A stretch of 64,000 nt of DNA. Source: Variovorax atrisoli 110B. GTDB lineage: Bacteria; Pseudomonadota; Gammaproteobacteria; Burkholderiales; Burkholderiaceae_C. Shown here one piece after another: positions 1 to 8,379 of this stretch. The notes below the pieces were generated by a model that ran no database searches, was not told the origin of the DNA, and saw only the letters and a list, made by a program, of their open reading frames with translations. A program made the translations under genes and the position numbers. Numbering within the stretch: position 1 is the stretch's first letter; each line of letters begins with the position of its first letter. The stretch is taken from assembly GCF_000382045.1 (NCBI RefSeq), contig NZ_KB907450.1, positions 1,006,204 to 1,070,203 on the forward strand, written 5' to 3'.

Positions 1-149
1 TCGGCATCAGTTTCTTCCTGCTTAACAACGTGTTCGGCTACCTGGGCAATCTCAGCAACTGGTCGCCATGGCTCACGGCGGCGGCGCCGGGGCTGATCTA
101 CTCGGTGATGTCGCTCACGGCCTTCAGCTGGCTGGTGCTGCGGCGATGA
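1..149 (+). CDS. lptG: LPS export permease LptG, C-terminal end (partial)
   Basis: The window opens inside this gene; 48 residues and a TGA stop remain. The readable end (GISFFLLNNVFGYLGNLS, a second hydrophobic segment, then LVLRR) matches the last two membrane segments and short basic tail typical of LptG. LptG pairs with LptF and the LptB ATPase to pull lipopolysaccharide out of the inner membrane. The stop overlaps the start of the next gene in an ATGA, which suggests coupled translation. The identification rests on the tail alone, so LptF is the alternative. Confidence 0.72.
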   Translation, partial: GISFFLLNNVFGYLGNLSNWSPWLTAAAPGLIYSVMSLTAFSWLVLRR

Positions 150-514
150 CGGCCACCCAGGGAATCATCCTGCTGGCGCACGGCTCGCGCGACGAGCGCT
201 GGCGCGAGCCCATCGAGGCGGTCGCCCGGCAGGTGCTCGCCGACGATCCCAGCGCCCGCGTGGCCTGCGCGTACATGGAACTGGCGACGCCCGACCTGCC
301 CACGGCCGCCGAAACGCTGATTGGCGGTGGCGCAACGGCCGTCCGGGTGGTTCCGCTCTTCCTTGGCATGGGCAAGCACGCCCGCGAAGACCTGCCGCAG
401 CAGGTCGAGGCGCTGCGCCAGCGCTGGCCCGCCGTGGGTTTCTCGCTGGCCCGGATCGTGGGCGAAGAGCCCGAACTGGTCGATCTCCTGGCCAGGATTG
501 CGGTCAAATCGTGA
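146..514 (+). CDS. sirB: Small CbiX/SirB-type sirohydrochlorin chelatase
   Basis: This 122-residue protein is the short, single-domain class of sirohydrochlorin chelatase, which inserts iron (siroheme branch) or cobalt (cobalamin branch) into sirohydrochlorin. The metal-binding histidines are visible: His12 in LLAHGSRD and His78 in GMGKHAREDLP, the two hallmark CbiX positions. The length fits the small forms that act as homodimers. The chosen ATG overlaps the upstream stop (ATGA); an upstream in-frame ATG at 68 would run through the lptG tail and is unlikely. The sulfur regulator gene cysB follows, so siroheme supply for sulfite reductase is the likelier role. Iron versus cobalt preference cannot be read from the sequence. 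Confidence 0.88.
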   Translation: MTATQGIILLAHGSRDERWREPIEAVARQVLADDPSARVACAYMELATPDLPTAAETLIGGGATAVRVVPLFLGMGKHAREDLPQQVEALRQRWPAVGFSLARIVGEEPELVDLLARIAVKS

Positions 515-540
515 ACATCCGGAAATTTCGATAGATTCCG

Positions 541-573
541 AAGGCATAATGAATTCCGCAATAAGACGGAATT
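541..573 (+). promoter_or_regulatory. Probable cysB promoter/operator
   Basis: A CATAAT box (545-550) resembles a sigma70 -10 element. Just downstream lies a perfect 7-base inverted repeat, AATTCCG at 552-558 and CGGAATT at 567-573, with an 8-base spacer, ending four bases before the cysB ATG. The position suggests autoregulation or blocking of cysB initiation. I found no convincing -35. Confidence 0.45.
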
Positions 574-577
574 TGAT

Positions 578-1519
578 ATGAATCTGCATCAGTTCAAGTT
601 TGTTCAGGAAGCCGTGCGGCGCAACCTGAATCTCACCGAGGCGGCCAAGGCACTGCACACCTCGCAGCCCGGGGTATCCAAGGCCATCATCGAGCTCGAG
701 GAGGAACTGGGCGTCGAGATCTTCGCGCGCCACGGCAAGCGGCTGAAGCGCGTCACCGAACCGGGCCAGCACGTCATCGCCAGCATCGAGCTGATCATGC
801 GCGAGGTGGGCAACCTCAAGCGCATCGGCGAGCAGTTCAGCGCGCAGGACAGCGGCACCCTCTCCATCGCCACCACCCACACCCAGGCGCGCTACGTGCT
901 GCCGGTGCCCGTGGCCAACCTGCGCGAGGCCTATCCCAAGGTCAACGTGAGCCTCCACCAGGGCTCGCCCGACCAGGTGGCGCGCATGGTGATCGACGAG
1001 ATCGCCGAGATCGGCATCGCCACCGAGTCGCTCGACGGCTACGCCGAACTGGTGACCCTGCCCTGCTACGAATGGCAGCACGTGCTGGTGCTGCCCAAGG
1101 ACCATCCGCTGGCCTCCAAGGAGCGCATCACGCTGGAAGACCTGGCGAGCGAGCCGATCATCACGTACCACCCCTCGTTCACCGGCCGCACGCGCATCGA
1201 CCACGCCTTCGCCCAGAAGAAGCTCACGCCGCGCATCGCGCTCGAAGCCATCGACTCCGACGTGATCAAGACCTACGTGCGGCTCGGCCTGGGCGTGGGC
1301 ATCGTGGCCGAGATGGCGGTGCGCGACGAGTCGAACGCCGACCTCGTGGTGCGCCCGATGGGCCATGTGTTCGGCCAGAATATCGCGCGGGTCGCGTTCA
1401 AGCGCAGCGCCTACCTGCGCAACTTCGTGTTCAAGTTCGCCGAGCTGCTCTCCGACCGCCTCGACCGCAACCTGATCGCGAAGGCTCTCAGCGGCCACCA
1501 ACAAGACTACGAGCTGTAA
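578..1519 (+). CDS. cysB: CysB-family LysR-type transcriptional regulator
   Basis: The 313-residue protein has the layout of CysB/Cbl: an N-terminal winged HTH (LTEAAKALHTSQPGVSKAI, about residues 19-37) and a long effector-binding domain. The MNLHQFKFVQEAVRRN opening and the sulfate/acetylserine-pocket region (IATTHTQARYVLP) are characteristic of CysB rather than generic LysR proteins. CysB activates sulfate uptake and assimilatory reduction genes when sulfur is limiting, responding to N-acetylserine or O-acetylserine and to sulfate or thiosulfate. The sulfate importer genes of this window (51.6-55.7 kb) are plausible targets. A structured repeat begins seven bases after the stop. Confidence 0.93.
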   Translation: MNLHQFKFVQEAVRRNLNLTEAAKALHTSQPGVSKAIIELEEELGVEIFARHGKRLKRVTEPGQHVIASIELIMREVGNLKRIGEQFSAQDSGTLSIATTHTQARYVLPVPVANLREAYPKVNVSLHQGSPDQVARMVIDEIAEIGIATESLDGYAELVTLPCYEWQHVLVLPKDHPLASKERITLEDLASEPIITYHPSFTGRTRIDHAFAQKKLTPRIALEAIDSDVIKTYVRLGLGVGIVAEMAVRDESNADLVVRPMGHVFGQNIARVAFKRSAYLRNFVFKFAELLSDRLDRNLIAKALSGHQQDYEL

Positions 1520-1525
1520 TAGGAC

Positions 1526-1620
1526 CTCCCCCAGTCTTCGCGCACTTCGTGTCGCTTCGCCAACCCCCTCCGGGGGCGACACCAGCGGCCCGGCAAAGCC
1601 GGTTCCGCGGTGTCCCTGGA
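1526..1620 (+). repeat. Interspersed structured repeat, copy 1
   Basis: This is the first of six related copies of about 95 bases. It has a small hairpin (GCGCAC, TTC loop, GTGTCGC), a C-run/G-run hairpin, and a nested stem in which ACACC-GCGG pairs with CCGC-GGTGT around CCGGC AAA GCCGG. It starts seven bases after the cysB stop, reading in the same direction. It could act as a 3'-end structure or terminator-like element. Confidence 0.85.
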
Positions 1621-1674
1621 AGGGAGCGAGGACGGACGACAGGCTGGCGCAAGAACAACTGAAACCACGACATC

Positions 1675-2841
1675 ATGAGCACGTCACCACGCACGCCCGA
1701 CATCGTCACCAAGCTGCCGGCCGTCGGCACCACCATCTTCACCGTGATGTCGGCGCTGGCCGCGGAGAAAAACGCGGTCAACCTGGGCCAGGGCTTCCCG
1801 GACTTCCACTGCGATCCGAAGCTGCTGGAAGACGTGACGGCCGCGATGGCCGCGGGCCACAACCAGTACCCGCCGATGCCCGGCATTCCGGCGCTGCGCG
1901 ATGCCATCTCGGCCAAGATCGCGGCGCAGTACGGCCATACCTACAGCGCGGCGACCGAGATCACCGTCACTGCCGGCGCCACGCAGGCGATCATCACGGC
2001 CATCCTCGCCGTGGTGCGCCCGGGCGACGAGGTGATCGTGCTGGAGCCCTGCTACGACAGCTACGTGCCCAACATCGAGCTGGCCGGCGGCAGCGTGGTG
2101 CGCGTGCCGCTGGTGCCTGGCACGTTCCGCCCCGACTTCGACAAGATCGCCGCCGCGCTCACGCCGCGCACGCGCGCCATCATCATCAACACGCCGCACA
2201 ACCCGAGCGCCACGGTATGGACCGAGGCCGAGATGCGCCAACTCGAGGAACTGCTCGCGCCCACCGACGTGTTCGTGATCAGCGACGAGGTCTACGAGCA
2301 CATGGTGTTCGACGGTGCCCGCCACGAGAGCGTGGCGCGCTTTCCGGGGCTGGCCGCGCGCAGCTTCATCGTCAGCAGCTTCGGCAAGACCTACCACGTC
2401 ACCGGCTGGAAGGTCGGCTACGTGGCCGCGCCCGCCCCGCTGATGGCGGAGTTCCGCAAGGTGCACCAGTTCAACGTGTTCACCGTGAACACGCCGATGC
2501 AGCATGCGCTGGCTCAGTACATGGCCGAGCCGAAGCCCTATCTCGAGCTGCCGGCCTTCTACCAGCGCAAGCGGGACCTGTTCGCCGCCGGCCTGGCCGA
2601 GAAGACCCGCTTCAGGCTGCTGCGCAGCGAAGGCAGCTACTTCCAGTGCGTGGACATCTCGGCGGTGAGCGACCTGTCCGAAGCCGAGTTCTGCCTGTGG
2701 CTCACGCGCGAGATCGGCGTGGCCGCCATCCCGCTGTCGGCCTTCTACGGCAACGGCTTCGACCAGCGCGTGGTGCGCTTCTGCTTCGCCAAGAAGGACG
2801 AGACGCTGCTCGCGGCGCTGGACCGCCTCGCACGCCTCTGA
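1675..2841 (+). CDS. ybdL: PLP-dependent methionine aminotransferase (YbdL-like)
   Basis: This 388-residue class I aminotransferase carries the family landmarks in order: NLGQGFPDF near residue 37, the TAGATQAI cofactor-phosphate loop, NTPHNPS, the ISDEVYEH aspartate that contacts the pyridine nitrogen, and the Schiff-base lysine in SSFGKTYHVTGWKVGY. The SFGKTYHVTGWK signature and the NLGQGFPDF start are typical of YbdL and kynurenine aminotransferase-like enzymes. YbdL transaminates methionine, also aromatic amino acids and histidine. The gene follows cysB after a repeat, so a sulfur amino acid role is reasonable but inferred. The ATG at 1675 is the only good start. Confidence 0.85.
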   Translation: MSTSPRTPDIVTKLPAVGTTIFTVMSALAAEKNAVNLGQGFPDFHCDPKLLEDVTAAMAAGHNQYPPMPGIPALRDAISAKIAAQYGHTYSAATEITVTAGATQAIITAILAVVRPGDEVIVLEPCYDSYVPNIELAGGSVVRVPLVPGTFRPDFDKIAAALTPRTRAIIINTPHNPSATVWTEAEMRQLEELLAPTDVFVISDEVYEHMVFDGARHESVARFPGLAARSFIVSSFGKTYHVTGWKVGYVAAPAPLMAEFRKVHQFNVFTVNTPMQHALAQYMAEPKPYLELPAFYQRKRDLFAAGLAEKTRFRLLRSEGSYFQCVDISAVSDLSEAEFCLWLTREIGVAAIPLSAFYGNGFDQRVVRFCFAKKDETLLAALDRLARL

Positions 2842-2874
2842 CGGCTGCGGCTCGATGACCGCAGCCACCGCCCG

Positions 2875-3270
2875 ATGCCCATCGCGATGAACAGGCCGCG
2901 CCGGGTGCTTCTGGCGCTGGCGCTCTCGTTCGTCGCGGCGGGCGTGCTTTCGCCCGTCGTGCCGCAAGTGGCCGGCAAGTCCTACTCGGCCATCGACGTT
3001 GCCCACGCCCTGCTCATCGGGGCGCTCAGCTACACGTGGTGCCGCGCCGAGGGGCTGGAGCGCGGCGGCGCACCGCCAGGGCGCTCGGCCTTGCTGGCGG
3101 GCCTGTTCCCCATCCTCGGCGTGCCGATCTATTTCTTCCGCACCCGTTCCTTCGCCAAGGCGCTCGTGGCGACGCTGGCGGCCGCCGCCTTCCTCGTCGC
3201 CTGCACCGTGCTGTCGGGCCTCTGCGCCATTGCGAGCGCAGCCCTGCTCGGAAGGTCCCTGCCCACATGA
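2875..3270 (+). CDS. Hypothetical small membrane protein
   Basis: A 131-residue protein with about four hydrophobic segments: near residues 9-27, a weaker one at 40-53, and two in the second half (LLAGLFPILGVPIYFF and a long Ala/Leu/Val stretch at about 95-125). The GLFPILGVPIYFFRTR stretch suggests a re-entrant or loop region before the last helix. I recognise no family. ATG 2887 (MNRPRRVLL) is an alternative start and gives a cleaner N-terminus. Its stop overlaps the ATG of the next gene (ATGA), so the two are probably co-expressed. Confidence 0.6.
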   Translation: MPIAMNRPRRVLLALALSFVAAGVLSPVVPQVAGKSYSAIDVAHALLIGALSYTWCRAEGLERGGAPPGRSALLAGLFPILGVPIYFFRTRSFAKALVATLAAAAFLVACTVLSGLCAIASAALLGRSLPT

Positions 3271-3725
3271 AGAACAACCCCGTTGCCATCCTGAGGCTCG
3301 TTTTCGGTGCGGTCGCCTTGGTGCTGTGCGCGGTCGCGTGGCTGCTGCACCACAACACGGCGTCCTTCATCGCCTCGGCCAGCCGCACGCAGGGCGAAGT
3401 GATGCGGCTGCTCTACGTCGAGAGCTCCGAGCGCCACGAATCGGGAGGCACCTGGAAACCGCTGGTGCGCTTCAAGGCGCCCTCGGGCGAGATCATCGAG
3501 TTCGCGCCGTCGAGCAGCAGCAGCCCGCCGGCCTACAGGGTCGGCGAGAAGGTCGATGTGTTCTTCGACCCGAACGACCCGCAGGACGCCATGCTCGACG
3601 GCTTCTTCTCGCTGTGGGGTGGTGCGCTCATCACGGGCGGGCTGGGCCTGGTTTTCCTGCTGGTGACGGCGGTGCTGCTGTTCGTGCCTGCAACCGCGCC
3701 GGCAAGGCGCCGACGCCCACGGTAG
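3267..3725 (+). CDS. DUF3592-type membrane protein
   Basis: The 152-residue protein has an N-terminal membrane helix (about residues 8-27), a central soluble beta domain and a second helix near 115-135, followed by a short Arg-rich tail. The central part (TQGEVMRLLY, WKPLVRFKAPSGEIIEF, YRVGEKVDVFFDPNDPQDA) is the DUF3592 pattern, a small extracytoplasmic domain of unknown role. The start overlaps the stop of the upstream membrane protein (ATGA), so the two form a pair. Confidence 0.75.
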   Translation: MKNNPVAILRLVFGAVALVLCAVAWLLHHNTASFIASASRTQGEVMRLLYVESSERHESGGTWKPLVRFKAPSGEIIEFAPSSSSSPPAYRVGEKVDVFFDPNDPQDAMLDGFFSLWGGALITGGLGLVFLLVTAVLLFVPATAPARRRRPR

Positions 3726-3823
3726 GACGCCGCCTGACCACCGGAGGCGCTGCCTTCCGGCGACATGCGCGACATGGCAGGGCGAGCATGACAGCTCATT
3801 GCAACAACGCCCTGGAGACCCTT

Positions 3824-3982
3824 ATGTCGCTCTCGTTCATTCTGCTGATCATCCTCATCCTGCTGCTGATCGGCGCACTGCCGAGCTGGGGCTACAGCCG
3901 CTCCTGGGGCTACGGACCCAGCGGCGGCCTCGGCCTGGTGGTGGTGATCGTGGTGATCCTGGTGCTGATGGGACGCATATAG
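3824..3982 (+). CDS. DUF3309 small hydrophobic protein
   Basis: A 52-residue, very hydrophobic protein: a helix (residues 3-19, nearly all Ile/Leu), a central aromatic and glycine patch (SWGYSRSWGYGPSGGLG), then a second helix ending LMGRI. This two-helix layout with SWGYS-type aromatic turns is the DUF3309 family, common in proteobacteria and of unknown function, often counted among envelope or stress proteins. A GGAG ribosome site precedes the ATG. A bidirectional hairpin terminator follows. Confidence 0.8.
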   Translation: MSLSFILLIILILLLIGALPSWGYSRSWGYGPSGGLGLVVVIVVILVLMGRI

Positions 3983-4021
3983 GCCTCTCAGCCACCGCGT
4001 CCCGGCCATAGGAAGCCAAGG

Positions 4022-4047
4022 AAAAGCCCGCGCAAGCGGGCTTTTTC
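4022..4047. terminator. Bidirectional rho-independent terminator
   Basis: AAAAGCCCGC, a CGCAA-type loop, and GCGGGCTTTTT give a GC-rich stem flanked by A-run and T-run. It lies between the DUF3309 gene and the convergent hrpA gene and can serve both strands. Confidence 0.85.
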
Positions 4048-4079
4048 TCGTCTCAGTCGTCCCAGTCGTCTCAGTGGTC

Positions 4080-7000
4080 TCAGGCCTGCAGCTGGGCCCA
4101 GGCCTTGTCCAGCCTCTTCACGCTCACGGGCTGCGGCGTGCGCAACTCCTGCGCGAAGAAGCTCACGCGCAGTTCCTCCAAAAGCCACCGGAATTCGAGC
4201 ATGCGCTCGTCCACCACGCCCTTGCGCTCCGCCACGAGGCGCCAGTAGCGCTGGTCCTGCGGCTTCAGCTCGGCGAGCTTGCTCGCGTCGCGCGCGGGGT
4301 CGGCACGCAGCTTGTCGAGCCTCAGCACGATGGCCTTGAGATAGCGCGCGAAATGCTGCAGCTGCGTCCACGGCGCGTCGGCGATGAAGCGCTTGCCGAC
4401 CAGGCGCTGCAGCTGCTGGGCGGCATCCTGCACGGCTTCGGGCTGGATCTTGGTGTCCTTGATCTTGCGCGCGGCCGCGGCGTACTCGACGAGGACCGTG
4501 CCGGCCAGCCGCGCCACCTCGTTGGCGATCAGCGTGAGGCGGCCGCGCCCTTCCTCCAGCCGGCGCTTGAACGCCTGTTCGTCGGTGGGCAGCGGGTCCT
4601 GCAGGAACGCACGGTCGATCGCCACGTCGATGATCTGCGTGCGCAGTTCCTCCGAAGTGCCCAGCGGCATGTATGCGACCGACATCTTCTGCAGGTCGGG
4701 GATGTTCTTCTCGAGGTACTTGAGCGCGTCCTTGAGCTGCAGCGCGAACAGGCGGCGCAGGCCGGCGCGGTGCTTGGCTGCCGCCACGGCGGGCTCGTCG
4801 AACACCTCGATGGTCACGGCGTCGCCTTCGTCGCGCAGTGCCGGAAAGCCGATCAGCGACTGCGAACCGCGGCGCACTTCCATCAGTTCGGGAAGTTCGC
4901 CGAAGGTCCAGGCGGTGTAGCGCTGTCCGGCCGGCAGCGCGGCGGGCGCGTCCGCGGCCTTGGCGGCGGGCTTCGAACGCGGGTCCGGCGCCGTCGCGGC
5001 AGCCTTCTTCTCCGGTGCCGCCTTGATGTTCAGCCCAGCCAGCGCCTGGAAGGCTCCTCGCGCCTGCGCACCCAGTTCGGCCTTCAGCGCGCCGAGGTTG
5101 CGCCCCATGCCCAGCTGCCGGCCGTGCTCGTCGACCACGCGCAGGTTCATGAACAGGTGCGGCGGCAGCATGTCGAGCTTGAAGTCGGCGCGCTTGACAT
5201 CGATGCTGGTCATCTCGCGCACACGCTTGAGCAGCACGTCGGTCAGCGAACCGGTGCCGAACACCTCGGGGGCCGACAGTTCTTCTGCCAGCTTCGAAGC
5301 CGACTCGGGCAGCGGCACCAGCCGCGAACGCGGACGCTGCGGCAGGCTCTTGAGCAGGGCCTGGATCTTGTCCTTGAGCATGCCCGTCACCAGCCATTCG
5401 CAGCGCTCTTCGCTGACCTGGTTGAGCACGAAGAGCGGCACGCTGACGGTGAGGCCGTCCTTCGCATCGCCGGGTTCATGCAGGTAGCTCGCGGCGCAGT
5501 CGACGCCGCCCAGCCGCAGCGTCGGCGGGAAGGACTGCGTCGTGATGCCCGCCGCCTGGTGGCGCATGAGTTCGTCGCGCGTCAGGTAAAGCAGGCGCGG
5601 CTGCTCCTTCGAGGCCTGGCGGTACCAGTTCTCGAACGTGATGCCGCTGGCGACATCGGGCGGAAGCTGGGCGTCATAGAAGGCGAAGATCAGCTCGTCG
5701 TCGACCAGCACGTCCTGCCGGCGCGACTTGTGCTCCAGCCCTTCCACCTCGCGCACGAGCTTGCGGTTGGCCTGCAGGAACGGGAACCTGCTTTCCCACT
5801 GCCCGCCCACCAGCGCCTCGCGGATGAAGATCTCGCGCGCGGCAACGGGGTCGACCCGCGTGAAGTCCACGCGCCGGCCGCTGTACACCACCAAGCCATA
5901 GAGCGTCGCGCGCTCCAGTGCCGACACCTGCGCGCCCTTCTTCTCCCAGTGCGGATCGAGCAGCTGCTTCTTCAGCAGGTGCCCTGCCACCTCCTCGAGC
6001 CACTGCGGCTCGATGTTGGCGATGCCGCGTCCGAAGAGGCGCGTGGTCTCGACCAGTTCGGCCGCGACGATCCAGCGCCCGGGCTTCTTCTTCAGGTGCG
6101 CCCCGGGGTGCTTGTAGAACTTGATGCCCCGCGCGCCGAGGTAGGCCTCGTCGTCCTCCAGCTTCCAGCCGATGTTGCCCAGCAGGCCCGACAGCATCGA
6201 CATGTGCAGCGCCTCGTAGCCGGCGGGCTGGGCATTGATGCGCCACTTGTGCTCGGTGACCACCGTGAGCAGCTGCGAATGGATGTCGCGCCACTCGCGC
6301 ACGCGGCGGATGTTGATGAAGTTCTGGCGCAGCAGCTGCTCGTACTGGCGGTTGCTCAGCTTGTGGGTGTCTCCATGCCCGCCGCGCGCGTCCGCGATCC
6401 ACTTCCACAGCCGAAGGTAGCCGCTGAACTCGCTCTTCTCGTCGTCGAACTTCGCATGCGCCTGGTCGGCCTGCTGCTGTGCGTCCATCGGCCGGTCGCG
6501 CACGTCCTGCACGCTGAGGGCCGAGGCGATGACGAGCACTTCCTCGAGCGCCCCCCGCGAACGGGCCTCAAGGATCATGCGGCCCACGCGCGGGTCGAGC
6601 GGCAACTTCGACAGCTCGGCGCCGGTGGGCGTGAGCTCGTTGGCGTCGTCGACCGCGCCCAGTTCGTTGAGCAGCTGGTAGCCGTCGGCGATGGCGCGCG
6701 GCGACGGCGCCTCCAGGAACGGGAAGCGCGCCACATCGCCCAGGCGCAGCGACTTCATGCGCAGGATCACGCCTGCGAGCGAGGAGCGCAGGATCTCGGG
6801 GTCGGTGAAGCGCGGGCGGCTTTCAAAGTCCTTCTCGTCGTAGAGGCGGATGCAGATGCCGTTCGCCACCCGGCCGCAGCGGCCCGCGCGCTGGTTGGCG
6901 GCCGCCTGGCTGATCGGCTCGACCAGCAGCTGCTCGACCTTGCTGCGGAAGCTGTAGCGCTTGACGCGGGCGGTGCCGGTGTCGATCACGTAGCGGATGC

Positions 7001-7934
7001 CCGGCACGGTGAGCGAGGTCTCCGCAACGTTGGTGGCCAGCACGATGCGCCGGCCCGTGTGGCCGTCGAAGATGCGGTCCTGCTCGGGGCCAGAGAGCCG
7101 TGCGAAGAGCGGCAGCACTTCGGCGCTGCGCAGCAGCGGCTGGTGGCTCAGGTGACGGCGCAGATGGTCGGCCGCCTCGCGGATCTCGCGCTCGCCGGGC
7201 AGAAAGACGAGGATGTCGCCCGCGTTGTGCGGATCGCGCCAGAGCTCGTCGACCGCGTCTGCGATGGCGTCGTTCAGGTCGTGCTCTCGCGATTCCTCGA
7301 AGGGCCGGTAGCGCTGCTCCACCGGATAGGTGCGGCCCGAGACGAAGATCGTGGGCGCCGGCCCCTTCGCCGAGGCGAAGTGCTGCGCGAAGCGGTCGGC
7401 GTCGATGGTGGCCGAGGTGACGATCACCTTCAGGTCGGGCCGGCGCGGCAGGATCTCTCGCAGGTAGCCCAGCAGGAAGTCGATGTTCAGCGAGCGCTCG
7501 TGGGCCTCGTCGATGATGAGCGTGTCGTAGGCCTTCAGCAGCGGATCGGTCTGCGTCTCGGCCAGCAGGATGCCGTCTGTCATCAGCTTGACGGAGGCGT
7601 CGCGCGAGAGGCGGTCCTGGAAGCGCACCTTGAAGCCGACCACGTCGCCCAGCGGCGTCTTCAGCTCCTCTGCGATGCGCTTGGCCACCGAGCTCGCGGC
7701 GATGCGGCGCGGCTGCGTGTGGCCGATGAGCCGGCCCTTGCCGGGCTCGGCGTTGAGCTTGCCGCGGCCCAGCGCGAGGGCGATCTTCGGCAGCTGCGTG
7801 GTCTTGCCCGAGCCCGTCTCGCCGCAGACGATCACGACCTGGTGCGCCGAGATGGCGTCCATGATCTCCTCGCGCCTGCTCGATACAGGAAGCGATTCGG
7901 GGAACTCGATGCGAAGGGGTGTGGTGGTCGTCAA
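4080..7934 (-). CDS. hrpA: ATP-dependent RNA helicase HrpA (DEAH box)
   Basis: A large DEAH/RHA helicase of about 1284 residues, the length expected for HrpA (around 1300). Visible motifs from the proposed start: motif I GETGSGKTT (38-46), TQPRRIAA (Ia), DEAH at 142-145, SAT (motif III), and later QRAGRCGR (motif VI). The OB-fold and long C-terminal HrpA-specific region follow. HrpA unwinds structured mRNA and helps rescue collided ribosomes. The reading frame stays open to a GTG at 8027, but that extension contains a GATAAT box (8015-8010, minus strand) and no homology. The TTG at 7934 places MTTTTPLRIEFPESLPVS just where HrpA similarity begins. No ATG exists between 8027 and residue 25, so the start is uncertain. 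Confidence 0.93.
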   Translation of the reverse strand: MTTTTPLRIEFPESLPVSSRREEIMDAISAHQVVIVCGETGSGKTTQLPKIALALGRGKLNAEPGKGRLIGHTQPRRIAASSVAKRIAEELKTPLGDVVGFKVRFQDRLSRDASVKLMTDGILLAETQTDPLLKAYDTLIIDEAHERSLNIDFLLGYLREILPRRPDLKVIVTSATIDADRFAQHFASAKGPAPTIFVSGRTYPVEQRYRPFEESREHDLNDAIADAVDELWRDPHNAGDILVFLPGEREIREAADHLRRHLSHQPLLRSAEVLPLFARLSGPEQDRIFDGHTGRRIVLATNVAETSLTVPGIRYVIDTGTARVKRYSFRSKVEQLLVEPISQAAANQRAGRCGRVANGICIRLYDEKDFESRPRFTDPEILRSSLAGVILRMKSLRLGDVARFPFLEAPSPRAIADGYQLLNELGAVDDANELTPTGAELSKLPLDPRVGRMILEARSRGALEEVLVIASALSVQDVRDRPMDAQQQADQAHAKFDDEKSEFSGYLRLWKWIADARGGHGDTHKLSNRQYEQLLRQNFINIRRVREWRDIHSQLLTVVTEHKWRINAQPAGYEALHMSMLSGLLGNIGWKLEDDEAYLGARGIKFYKHPGAHLKKKPGRWIVAAELVETTRLFGRGIANIEPQWLEEVAGHLLKKQLLDPHWEKKGAQVSALERATLYGLVVYSGRRVDFTRVDPVAAREIFIREALVGGQWESRFPFLQANRKLVREVEGLEHKSRRQDVLVDDELIFAFYDAQLPPDVASGITFENWYRQASKEQPRLLYLTRDELMRHQAAGITTQSFPPTLRLGGVDCAASYLHEPGDAKDGLTVSVPLFVLNQVSEERCEWLVTGMLKDKIQALLKSLPQRPRSRLVPLPESASKLAEELSAPEVFGTGSLTDVLLKRVREMTSIDVKRADFKLDMLPPHLFMNLRVVDEHGRQLGMGRNLGALKAELGAQARGAFQALAGLNIKAAPEKKAAATAPDPRSKPAAKAADAPAALPAGQRYTAWTFGELPELMEVRRGSQSLIGFPALRDEGDAVTIEVFDEPAVAAAKHRAGLRRLFALQLKDALKYLEKNIPDLQKMSVAYMPLGTSEELRTQIIDVAIDRAFLQDPLPTDEQAFKRRLEEGRGRLTLIANEVARLAGTVLVEYAAAARKIKDTKIQPEAVQDAAQQLQRLVGKRFIADAPWTQLQHFARYLKAIVLRLDKLRADPARDASKLAELKPQDQRYWRLVAERKGVVDERMLEFRWLLEELRVSFFAQELRTPQPVSVKRLDKAWAQLQA

Positions 7935-8096
7935 GGCAGGAAGCAGTCGTCGGCGGCACTCGCCGGTTGCGCGCAGGAGCGAAGGAGCCGGCAGGCAGGC
8001 AAACCGTCGATTATCGGCGCCCACCACGGTTGTTGCACGGCATCCACAACGTTAGGCCTGATTGCGGCGAGATCGCGACACGATCCGTAAATAGTC

Positions 8097-8125
8097 TTTA
8101 CTCGATTGCAAACCGCCACTACGAT
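8097..8125 (+). promoter_or_regulatory. Candidate promoter for the AAA-M41 gene
   Basis: TTTACT (8097-8102) and TACGAT (8120-8125) have an ideal 17-base spacing and match the sigma70 consensus at 4 of 6 positions each. The 352-base gap between the hrpA open frame and the protease gene (8028-8379) otherwise holds only a minus-strand GATAAT box for hrpA nearby and a short possible leader reading frame. Confidence 0.4.
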
Positions 8126-8132
8126 CGCGTCC

Positions 8133-8228
8133 ATGTCCTACCGCCTTGCCCCCACCAACTTGCGCCGTCGCTGCGCAAGCCGCGCGCCCCGTGCGCTCGG
8201 AAGGGTCAAGTTGCCCCGCCCGGCCTGA
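8133..8228 (+). other. Possible 31-codon leader reading frame
   Basis: An ATG seven bases after the candidate -10 opens a 31-codon frame rich in Arg/Ala/Pro (starting MSYRLAPTNLRRR) that ends 151 bases before the protease gene. It could be a leaderless leader peptide or chance. There is no ribosome site and nothing recognisable in it. Confidence 0.2.
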
Positions 8229-8379
8229 AGCCCGCGCCCTCGACATCGTCGGCGCGCTTCGCAGACCGAAGCGCCGCAACCGACTCCGACAGCGTCGAGC
8301 CTGCCGCCTCCTGCCCGCCTTTCGTGGCGAAGCGGCGGCTGCATTCCTCCGTTCCTGCCAGATACCCAAGAAGAAAAAC

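Noticed and set aside
4074..8090. Open frame of 1338 codons antisense to hrpA on the plus strand
   Set aside because: It mirrors the third-position GC bias of hrpA, has no recognisable domain and very abnormal composition (Arg, Ala, Leu and His rich). Many similar antisense frames occur opposite long genes here.
8146..8379. Upstream in-frame extension of the AAA-M41 gene from a TTG
   Set aside because: Arg/Ala/Pro-rich with no domain similarity, poor start signal, and an ATG with a weak ribosome site lies just before the AAA fold.
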